Source: Albula goreensis (taxonomy: Eukaryota > Chordata > Actinopteri > Albuliformes > Albulidae). From it: a stretch of DNA of 64,000 bases. Where the stretch lies: positions 11,220,184 through 11,284,183 of the forward strand of contig CM040746.1 in assembly GCA_022829145.1 (NCBI GenBank). Reading direction: 5' to 3'. Of the stretch, positions 40,140 to 51,200 are shown piece after piece. The position numbers and the translations under genes were made by a program. Each line of letters begins with the position of its first letter. The first letter of the stretch is position 1. Under the pieces are notes generated by a model. The model was not told where the DNA came from and did no database searches. It saw only the letters and a program-made list of their open reading frames with translations.

Positions 40140-40430
40140 CATATCCCGAATATAGATTCACACACGACAGAGAACTGCAGTCCTGTGATTCTTGCGATCT
40201 GTACAAATGCTAGCGAATGTATTCCTGTCTCAAAGCTGTGGGACTTCGCCGATGCGATCAACAGATCTCGCTGCACTGCACTCCTTGTCCGGATGCTTCC
40301 TTTTCCCTCTCTGCGATTTGAACTGTGCACAATGCAATACAATAGCGCAATCCTCAGCCCAGCCTTCTCCTCTCATACGCAACAGATTCAAGAGTACTTT
40401 GCTGCATAACGACTGTAACTCAAGAGCGCC
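40140..40430 (-). other. Candidate non-coding first exon and promoter region of n4bp3
   Basis: Read on the minus strand, this CpG-containing stretch ends in GATATG|GTAAGCG at 40140/40139, a strong donor, and has no long open frame. An upstream exon is required because the first coding exon starts with an acceptor and 33 bases of 5' UTR. This is the best donor in a GC- and CpG-richer block (about 38.5-41.2 kb) on the correct strand. The exon start is a guess. If correct, the first intron is 35 kb. RNA evidence would be needed; another CpG block at 38.6-38.95 kb could hold an alternative first exon. Confidence 0.35.
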
Positions 40431-42940
40431 ACCAAACGGAGTAACCGCAAACGAATAAAATGGATCTGAGAAGTCACTCTAAGGTTCAGATGCTGTCTAA
40501 AATTTTAAGTCGTTTTTTTTTGTTTTTTTTTTTGATCATTTTCCAAAAGTAATCCAACACAATCAGCACCTAACTGGGGCTACGTGTTTTTTTTAAATTG
40601 ATTTGTGCGTTGTTCCAGGGCGTTTTCCGGTAACCATTAAGTTGCGGATTTGGGAAGTTAGGCAATGTAGGCTATAGGCTATATCACCGTTTTGCACACG
40701 AGATGGAAGACAGCAAATCATACCAAAACAATTATCTAATTGCTGGTCTGGAACCGGGAAAAAGATTAGGTATCTGTCTTCTAATACTTTAGGGACTGAC
40801 TTTCGCAGTAACAAAAATAGCAGTGAGTCATTAAACTAGCTAATGATCTGCTTCTCCACAAAATATCCCTGCCTTGCAGGTATAGGCTTGGCTAGGCTGT
40901 GGGTAAAAGATTTACATTTTTTTAATACTGTCTGCAATCTCAAGCAGCTTGTGAATTATTTAAGGAGAAAGGCCCCTGTGTGGTCTCTGGGGATCCTTCT
41001 CATCCTTATTCTCCTGCAATATTAACGGAAGCTGTGGGGGCGATTCGGACACCCACCCTGTTATCGCCTCATTGCGATGGCAGGTGCATTGTTGCAGGCT
41101 CGAGGTACTCCGCCACGTTAAAAGGCAAGAAATTCCGTGAGACTTTTCAAACCTACTGGATCTCTTCCACGGGGAAAGCATAGGCCATACACACAAGCTA
41201 AATTTATTGTCCGTACTTCTTGTGTAGGACTTGTGTGAGGGTGAAAGGGAGACAAGAGGTTGGCATACAATATAACTTGTATAAATATAAATAAACTGGC
41301 TACTTTAGCAATGTTTAATTGCCATGACAATATGTATGTAAGACTGTATCTGCCCGCAAACAACTCGTAAGTTCAAGCAAACCAATACCTATAGATCAAA
41401 AATCAGTTAAAACAAGTGTTGTGGTGTTTAAACCCCAATGCACACTTTCCATTTTCGCTCAGTCAGAGGCCCTCGTGGGGCAGGTTCTCGCCCTTTGGCG
41501 CACCTAGTGGGGAAAGGTCGTTACTCCAGTGGCCCAATCTATCAGGGCTCATGTGTTTCATGTCATGCAAGGCAGTGCTGCTGGCAAGCCTCCTGCTGAG
41601 TGATTGATGTTTACTGATGAATAGAACAGAATGTTTCTGTTGACGCGCACGCTCCAGAGCCTGTTATTTAGGTATGAACTGAAACACAATTCATCATTTT
41701 AACTGATGGAAGGGAACCTAGATTTCTAACTCTGTCATCTGTAGTACTATAGAGGCAGACAGCAAAGTTTCATAACAGATAAAACTTGTGGCAGTGACAG
41801 CCAAGTCAAGGGCTGGCTATGAAAAAAGTACCTGATTTTTACAATGTCCCTTTTTAATATGCCATATAATCCAAGGCACGCTTTGCCCTGAGCCCCATCA
41901 TTAAGATGTCATACAGTTGTTAGCGCCACTGACCCCGCCTGCTGTGACATCACACATGAAATGGCACAGTTGAAATCATGGCGTTTCCACAATTATTGCC
42001 AGACAACCTGATTTGGTTAAGTTAGAGAGGATGATTCAAAACAAAAGGGTAGATCATTTTTGATAAGTTTGGACTATAAATGCATTCATATGTATGTTTG
42101 TGCATGTGTGTGTGTGTTTATGGAGCTGGCATGTTGCTGTATAAATGAACACCTGTAAGCCTATCGTCCTTTGGTCTGGACGCCTTTGTGTGTATGGAAT
42201 TTTGATAAAAACATAATTAATCGATCAATCAGTATAAAACCAGTCCTCATGGCCTTGTAGCTGAATGTAATCCACCCTCTTAAATGTGATAAAGAATATT
42301 TTATATATATATATATATAAGCTAAATGTAGTGAATAATTCATAGCACGGCTAAGTGTAAGTGTAGTGTCCCCAACATGTGGCCCAGTTTTCTTCTCAAA
42401 GCAGGAATCTGGCAAATTCATTGCCTCTCCTCTCCAGATGTTCTTGAGTGAAATGCCAACACCACTAATCAGTTGGCACTCTGAGATCCCCTAAAAATAA
42501 GCTCTTATTAATTTTCATATTTAAATGTCACGTCGGGAGAGCAGTGTTTTTTTTAGCCAGACCTATTTCTGTCCTGCCTCACACCAGTTCAGTGTCAAAA
42601 TTACATCAGCACGAATTATTGATCAGATTTAGGTAAAGTAACTAAAAATAACAAAATAAGTTAAAAAATGGCACATTCACCCATTTTTATATCAAGGAAA
42701 ATGTCAATGTAAAATTCCCACCTCGTGATCTGTATACTTTAGTTATATTTACCCATAAAAGTATATTCGGATTTGTAAATGAATGATTATACTGATATAT
42801 CCCAAATATCCCATATATATCCCTGCTTATATTCCAATCTCTCAGTTACCCTTTCTCAATAGGTAGATTAGTTAAATTGCTCATGAAATGTGAGTAAAAT
42901 AAATTGGCTCAGACATTCATGCCACTTTCAAGAAACTATA
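40431..42940. other. Intergenic stretch between n4bp3 and pdgfrl
   Basis: A short (TA)n at 42301-42320. No gene supported. Confidence 0.4.
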
Positions 42941-42959
42941 TGTTTTCTGTTAGTGCAGT

Positions 42960-44650
42960 GCAGTATAAACTATATCCTAACATTGTGTGAAAGAAGATAC
43001 TGACCTACATCTGTAAGTAGGTAGTTGCTAAGGAAGTTTCCGCGCAGTGGTGAAAGTTTCTGTGCTTCTCAGCAACAGGAAGTGCTGAGTTGAATGTAGA
43101 ACAAGTGGCTTGGCTCTGAGCCAGTCAAAAGGCGGTGAGCATTGTTTATGGTGGTGAGTTAATCATGTCACAATATCGTACAGGTGATGAGTTGTTTTGC
43201 TGAGAGGTCCCAACTGTGGTCATAGATAAGTAATGACATAATTGTATGACCTGTAGTTGTAAATGATGTGTCCTTGTAAATTATGGTGTGCTGCCAATTC
43301 AACTTTTATATAATACTTCTAACTAAAGAAACAAACATTTTAAAAAGCCAAAGGAATATATGTTTTTATTTTGATGAGACACTTCAATTTTAAATCCATA
43401 TTGTTTTGTAATTGTACAATTATTGCTTAAAAGATCTTTAAAAAGCTGTTGATTATTGAGTAGCCTGACCCATTTCAAGGATTGACAATTGAGCTATTAA
43501 GGTTTATTTCCAGATGTCTGTTTCAATAGCTACTTCATCTGCATATATCAGTTAGTTGTCTTTCAACCTTACCTCTCAATCACATACATACAATTGTCTC
43601 TCCATAGCAATTTGTCTCTGAATTAATCGTGTCACAGAGGGTGTTTGCGCCAATCGAAAAAGAGCAGCCATTGTGACCAGACTGTGAGGTCATAAATTAT
43701 GTCACAATAACATTCAGGGGATATATATTCTTCTGCAACTTCAGCTTTAATCATTTAGCCAAATATTAACTATACCTATTAAATATAAATATAACTATTA
43801 AAAACCAAAGGACAGAAAACTCCAGACTTGCAGTGTGGTAAGAGGCATTAAAACAAATACTGATGATGGATCTATCCACATACCTGTTTTTTAACTGTAT
43901 GCTTCTATATTTTTCCAAAGGTATAGTAATTATCATCATTTATTAAAGAACTTTTAGTGTGATGTTGGTTAATGAGTAGGCCCAGCAATTTTGAGGATTG
44001 ACAGTGGACATATCAGTTTGGGTTTATTTACACAAATTTCAACATGTAATCTTTACCACTAATTAATATATGTGTTTTATCCAGTCTATATGAATTATTG
44101 TTTTTCAAACTCTCTACTTTAAATGATCTCTACAGCAGTGTTTATTTGATTTAAGTGTGAAACAGAAAATGTTTTCTCTAATCAAAAGCTCTTATGTAGA
44201 AACGTTGTAGAGACTGTGATGTCATAAATGTCGCAATATAATACAGTGGATATATATTCTGATACAAGCCTAACTTTAGTCATTTAACCAAATGGATTGT
44301 TATAAAAGGCTGTAATTGCTCTCAAAAACAAAAGAGCAGCAAACTTGCAGTGTGGTAAGGGGCATTAAAACGAATAGTGTTAGATCTGCATGCCTGTCTC
44401 TGAACTTTATTCTTCTACATCTTTTAATGGTACAGTAACTTTCTAATGGTGTATATATAATAAACTGTGCTGTCTTTAGCTTGAAGGCTCTGGGTTTCTA
44501 CTTTTCCTCATTCTGTTAACCTTTATTATCATGTATTAAAGGTTTTAATAGGATGTTGGTTATTGAGTAGCCTCAGCAATTTTGAGGATTGACAGTTAGC
44601 AATAAGGGGTTCTATTTACATAATTCAACAGGTAATCTCTATCTGTGTTA
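42960..44650. repeat. Three diverged tandem copies of a ~520-590-bp segment
   Basis: Landmarks recur in order. TTGAGTAGCC..GGATTGACA occurs near 43457, 43972 and 44563. GTCATAAAT..GTCGCAATA followed by GGATATATATTCT occurs near 43690 and 44218. GCAGTGTGGTAAGRGGCATT occurs near 43831 and 44346. A partial earlier copy has ATGTCACAATATCGTACAGG at 43165. Identity looks about 70-80%. The origin is unknown. Confidence 0.7.
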
Positions 44651-45078
44651 AGCATATGGCCATTTAATTCCAATGAGTTACAAACTTTGGTTCATCAAAT
44701 TGATAAAAAAATATTTTAACAAATATTTAATAATAATTGAAAGGAACATTTGTGGATTGTTTCTTGAGTTATTTTGTGACAAAAAATCATGTAATCAGGT
44801 CTCAGTAGCTGCCATGAAACATTTTACTGTGTCATTGAACAACATATTTCTTAATTGGAGGATACCTTAATAAAGCTTATCCACACCCCAAGGTATTGGT
44901 TAATTGGTTTTAATTGTTATTTGCTTGAATTTAATGAAGAAGTTTGCATCTCATAAAAATGACAGTTTTTGAAAAGATATGCCTCCAAAGTTGTTTGGCT
45001 TCAGTTTCCTTTCCCACAGCATATTGTCTCTGTCTTTAGAGCCCCTCCACTCTCCACTGGTGGTGGTACGGTCTGAGC
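44651..45078. other. pdgfrl 3' UTR / downstream region
   Basis: AT-rich with no coding signal. The first minus-strand AATAAA past the stop that I find is at 44522-44527. Confidence 0.4.
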
Positions 45079-45297
45079 TCAGGGCCTGCGGGGACGGGGG
45101 GTGGCGGCACCACGGGCTGCGAGCACTGTGACGGAGGTGGAGACAGAGCGTGACCCCTCCAAGTTCTGGGCAGTGCAGGTGTAGGTCCCTCCATCCACTT
45201 CTCGGACCTCATCCACCAAGAGAATCGTCTCAGACTGCTGGCGGCCACCTCCCCCTAAGGGATGCACACTGTCCTGGGTGTACAACGGCCTGCCAAT
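45079..45297 (-). CDS. pdgfrl: pdgfrl exon 6, second half of C-terminal Ig domain and stop
   Basis: The acceptor GGTTTAG precedes 45297 and the TGA stop is at 45081-45079. It encodes IGRPLYTQDSVHPLGGGGRQ, ETILLVDEVREVDGGTYTCT and AQNLEGSRSVSTSVTVLA. It then has a 12-residue Ala/Arg/Pro tail that extends beyond the human C-terminus (TTVATTVEFS). The DxGxYxC signature of an Ig fold is clear. Confidence 0.88.
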   Translation of the reverse strand: MGRPLYTQDSVHPLGGGGRQQSETILLVDEVREVDGGTYTCTAQNLEGSRSVSTSVTVLAARGAATPRPRRP

Positions 45298-48200
45298 CTA
45301 AACCAAACCAAGACAGAGCTTACTACAGCAGGAGGATCAAACCAACTTACTTTGGAAGGAGGAACAACCAACACAAGATTGCTGTAGGGGGAAGACCAAA
45401 CCAACATAAAGCTAACCAAGTCAATGTGGATTATTGGGGGGAAACAGAGGGGGACGACAAGACAAACTGAAACCTCACTGTGTGGATTGGGCTAGATTCA
45501 GGCATTACAGTGGGTTTTGAATGTGCTACTGGACAGAACACAAAGTTATGGGAGAAGGAATTTCATCACAGCATGGTCCTGTACAAAGACAAGTGATTGA
45601 AGTGTTTAGGCCTTTTATCTTCCTCATGGATATTGAGGTTAATAGCACAATAGTCAAATTTTTGGTTAATGCAAAACTCAGAGGTCTAACAAACAATTTA
45701 GAGTCGACTAAGGTTAATACAGAAACGTCAGTGAGTGGGCAGAAACCTGGCAAATGACAGTCAATAAAGCTAAGTATTACGTTCTGCATGTGGGACATAA
45801 TTTAGTACAGTATAACTTCATTACAGGAGTAAAAATTATACAATAAATATATTTAAAATTAAAATGTGTTCAGTGTGAAAAAGGTTTAGGTATGTTAGCT
45901 GACCAAACGTTTGTTGGGGTCTAGGTGTTGTTCTGTAATTGTTAAAAAAGCCAACAGGATAGCAAAAAGTATGGAACAGTGGATTTATTTACAGTATACA
46001 ATGCCTTAGTCAGACCACACTTAAAACAATCTGTGCTGTTGTAAACTTAAAAAGTACAAAGAAACGTAACTAAACTGGATCCTGGGATGCAACTAATACG
46101 CTGTACAGAAAGACAGCAAACTTAACTTGTTCAGGCTGTGCCAAATCACTAGGAGGGGTTTAATTGAAGTTTTTTTAATTTATAAAAGGGATTAACATGG
46201 TAAACCACAAAAGATTTTTTAATCTGACTTCAGTCAGCAGAACAAGATCGATGGAAATGAATTAAGTATAAAATCCATACTGGTGTCAGACAGAATTATT
46301 TTGCCATGTAATTGCCTATGCTTGGAACAAGCTTGCCAGGTCAAGTTTTAGAGGCAAAGACCCTTAGAGTTTTCAAGTCTAAAGTTGATGCAAAACTTGA
46401 TTCACTGCAGGTAGGATATGTATCTTATTGGTCGACGTTTTGCAACGTCACGGTTCGTTCTATCAAAGGTTCAAGGCGGGTGAATTCTGATGGACAGCCG
46501 AGCCTATTTTTGCTGACTATAGTACACCGTTGTCTTTCGTTTAGCTAACTGTCACTCGAACTGAAAATCACTGATCCACTTGGGAGTTTTCGGTATCAGC
46601 AGTTGCTTTGTGCCAAAATTTGTGGCAGCAAAATTCAACACACTTTCTCTACCCACTCCTCGCACTTATCAAGTTGGATTTCGTACACCTGAAGAACATT
46701 CTAAGACAAACCTGCAGAGCCTGGTCGGAGCGGTGATAATTTGGAGATATTAACAAACAGGTACGGACAAACCGTAATATGATAAGTGGACACAGCTTTC
46801 CTAATTTTGGGAGCTAAATTGTTTTGTGATCTTATGTGTTAACCTAAACTATACATGAACATTTCTGATCTGTAAGCAAATACATGACTGAGTTTAATGA
46901 ATGAGAATAAACGGTGTTTGATTATGGTAGCAATAGCCTAAATGGAAAAGCAGCATCTCGGTAATTTCGGTCCAAGGTCGTTTGTGTAGGCCAACCTTGT
47001 GCGCAGCGCCCTACACAGTCTGTATAATCTACAGTTCAGAAACTTTCGGCTTCGTCTACCTTAGGCTGTAGTTAATGTACTGCTAAAGGCTAATATATAT
47101 TAACGGTAACATGTATCTGCTAAAATGGGTAACCCATTAAAGGTTGTTTAAAGGAATAGGCTACAGATTACCAACAAATGGTGTAGTCTTACCTAACATC
47201 AATTTATTGTCGGGATACTAGATCCCATAGCATTTTAAGATGTAAATTGTATTAGCAGATAAATTATTTAAACGTATTTGGTGTAGCAATGTTTGCAGTG
47301 CTTTGTTTAACACTGCGCAGTCAAGTTAGCCTAACGTTTGATTTTCACCTTACATTTACCCTAAAAACATTGATATGTATAAATTAAAAACAGTAGAAAT
47401 ATTAAAGTAATTTTATTGAAACACTTGTGAAATCATGAAAGGGTCTTAAATGCATTTCATTATTTGTGTGAAAGATAATCGTGTCCATTCAAAGTGATAC
47501 TAGCCAGAATCAATTTACCACTATTTACAAAATTCATAAATAACTTTCCATATTAGCCATAAATAAAGATTTATTTATGTTTAAAGGTCAAAACGCATCA
47601 GCAAAGGGAGTATGGAGTATTTGGCCCAGCAAGTATAGCCTACATTACATCTGGCCTTGGAGAACAATCAAAGTAGCCTCCTTATGGGCATATGCAATTC
47701 AGTTCAAATAGATATTACATTAAAACATTATTTTCTTGTTGAAGTCAATCAAACATGTCTTTTCACATGTGTGGTCTTTCCATGTCAACATAGAATGGAA
47801 CATACCCTTAAAGACAATTAAGTCTGTTTCTTTGAGTTGCATATTATGCCTGTAAAGAAACTAAGTCCATTTTATTTAATCCAGTCTATTATATTTGTTT
47901 GCCACTGACACATACGTCATAATGCTGCTTAGACGCAGGTCAGGACTTGATGGTTTCCTTGGTGGAGGGATTCTGATTTTGAGAGACCAGAAAGGCACAG
48001 TGATCCACAGTTACATCTATATGTACTGCTGCATGTACTGATGCCTCAAACTACATTATCTCAATTGGCTATCAGCATTTGGGTCTTTAATAATTCATAT
48101 CTATGACAGATCCCTGGTCCTTTCCCTGTGTTTGTGAGGGTTACCTTTTGTCCTGGGTATTCCCAAGTGAAGTCAATGGCTACATCAGCCTCTCCCAGCA

Positions 48201-51200
48201 CTGAGCAGGTGACCTGTAGGTTCTGCCCAAGATTGACAGAGCTAGATGAGGCCTGGATCACCGGAGAGGGAGGGGACACTGGGTCTAAAGGACAAAAGAA
48301 AAAGGTTAAGTCCCCCACCATCCAAACTTAATTCCTGATTGCACTAGCATACTCATGCATTAAAACACATTTTCCATAATTTTTGCATGCAAATTGCAAT
48401 TAACAATGTTGTAATTTCATGGAAGATGCTTGGAGGGTATGTTTTGTTGCTCCAAAGGCATAGGCTGTATGTGATGGTGCATCTGCGCAGTTTGGAAAGG
48501 TGTGACATTTAGTTGGCATGCAAATCAGATGCCTTTGGCTTTGTCTGTGTCAGAGGTTCTTAAGTTCAGTCATTGGGCCACCCCTGTGTCTAGAGATGTT
48601 AGTTTCTTCAATTACTTGAGAAGTGAAGATGGTTGAGCATGTGTGTAAGATCCTCAGGCATAGCCTGAGCTACAAGACTGACAAAATTAGGGAATGATAT
48701 TGAGTGTCTAAGAGAGTAAAACAGCCTAAAACTTTCACACTATTGCAGCTGTGCATCACCATGGTCTGGGGTACTTTGCAGTGGGATTCTGCCTCACAAA
48801 TGTCCCATTGCATTGAAGAGAAAAGTAGCCAGCATAAATTATTTTGAGGCTTATTTTGCCCCCCCCACTGAGGTAGATGAGGACAACTTTGGAATGTATT
48901 TAAAGTTGACATATTTGGGGCTCTTGGTTCATTTGGGATGTATTTGGAACTTGACGTAGATGAGGATGTATTTGAGGACTCAGATGACGTAGTTGGGAAT
49001 GTATTTGGGACTCACAGGTGACATAGATGAGGACATATATGGGACTCACAGTTGACATAGATGAGGACGTATTTGGTAGAGCTCTGCCGCAGGCCACCAT
49101 GGCTTGCCACGCAGTAAACGGAACCAGCATGATGTGGGCGGGGCCTGTGGATGGTGAAGCCCCGCTTCACATCAAAGGAGATCTCGGTTCCATCCACTTT
49201 GAGCTCCTCCGGGGGGAACTCGCGGTGCAGGGTCACGCTGGCCTGTGGGTTGGTCACCTGACAGGGCAGCACTGTGGGCCGGTTGGTGCGCAGCTGGACC
49301 ATCTCGTAGTACTCAGATGAGGGCACAAACAGCTCCTGTGGATCTGCAGGTACACAGGCCATTACAAGCTGGGTTTATTACAGGGTTTACTAAATTCAGT
49401 TCATTTCAGTGTTCTTGTGCTGCTTACAGAAATATTGTCACAAAGCTTTACACAGATCCCAAGCTTAACCCCCACCCCACCCCACAGGGCTATGGGGGTT
49501 AGCACATGATGTATACCAGTGGCTCCTAAAAATATTCAAATCATATGTTTATTACTGTTAGTAGAACTATCCAAACATTTAGTACATTATTACACTCTAA
49601 TTGTACTCCTCTCTTTGCAGTATAAAAGGTTCATTATAATCCTCAGCCTTAAACAGTGTAAATATGTTATAGGTGTATGTGTTAGCATACTTTATGTTTT
49701 GTAGACCACAGGCACAACCAGCATACTCTCTAGACTACAAGAGAAACATGGATCATGCCTCAACATTCCTGAATGCCAAAGCTGGCCAACAGATGGCAGC
49801 CTGTGGCACCAAAACCAGAGCTCACTCCCTCTCTTGCAAGGATTTCATATCAACAGGTTTAGTTTGGTGGGGTTTTTAGGGGTGGCGACTCATGTTTTCT
49901 GTGATCAAGCCTTGTGCCTCATTCACATGTGAAGGCAGTACTAGTCACTGTTGTAGCACTGCTGGTAAAGGGATTATCAGACTTCTTCAGGTGGCATTCC
50001 CAAGACACGAAGAGAAGTTGTCACCAGATATAGCCATTAGAAATAGCCTACTCAGAAGCTTTGCTTTCTCTTCATCAGCACAATCATGTCGGTATACCGT
50101 TTTGTTCTTATTTTTGAGGTGAGTTGATGTTGTTTATGCACAACCTTATGCTTATAGACCACATATAGTAGATTAGGGGTGCCCAGCCCTGATCTTAGTG
50201 AACCAAAGCATCACCTTTATAACACAACTTTTTAGATCCAGATGAGTTGTGTGTAAATATTTGCCTTATTTGAGCAGTTTCTTTAACAGTAACAACAAAA
50301 ATCTGTCAACAGCAGGAAGTACACAGAGGCATTCTGTTTCTGCATTTCATATTGTTTTCTTCATCTTCCTAGGCAAAATGAGGGAGATCTTTCCCGAGGA
50401 AGAATATGAAGACACTGATTGCACTTTTGAACTTTCCAGGGAGGAAAGTGAAGATCTTGACAGAACTTTTGACTTTACAAGAGAAGAAAACAAATATTTT
50501 GACTGCACATATGAAATTCCCAGAGAGGAAAGTGAATTGCTTGACCACACTTTTGAATTTCCTAGGGAAGAAAACGACGATCTTGACCGCACTTTCGAAC
50601 TTACCAGGGAGGAAAGTAAGGAACTTTATCACACTTTTCAGCTAACACAAGAAGATGTTAAGGATTTTCACAATACTATAGAACTTACCAGGGAAGAAAG
50701 CAAAGAGCTTGACCAAACACTCAAACTTTGTAGGGAAGGAAATGAAGATTTTCACCGCTCTTATGAAATTATCAGGGAAGAATTTGAAGCGCTTGACCAC
50801 ACTCTTGAAATTTCTTGGGAAGAAAATGAAGACTTTGACCGGACTTATGAAATTGCCAGGAAGGAAGGTGAAATGCTTGACCACACTTTTGAAATTGCAA
50901 GAGAAGAAAATGAAGATTTTCACCATACTATTGAACTTACCAGGGAAGAAGTGAAGTTGCTTGACTCCACTTTCAAACTTGCAAGAGAAGCACATGAAGA
51001 ACATCTTGACTGCACATTTGAGCTGCCTGCGGAGGAAGGTGACCTTGACTACATGGTTAAACTCCCAGCTATCGTTCTCCTTGCTGTACATGGGAGTGTA
51101 CTCTCCTGTGTCTCACATATGGAGGAGAGAAATGAAGACGATGTCCATGCAGTCAAATGTACCTGGGAAGAAGGTGAGGAACTTGACCGCACATTTGACA

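Noticed and set aside
5119-45078. MTUS1, the neighbour of PDGFRL in human
   Set aside because: No exon resembling it was found on either strand.
45480-46430. An intact host gene in pdgfrl intron 5
   Set aside because: The RT-like segments, interrupted by many stops, identify it as a dead LINE fragment.
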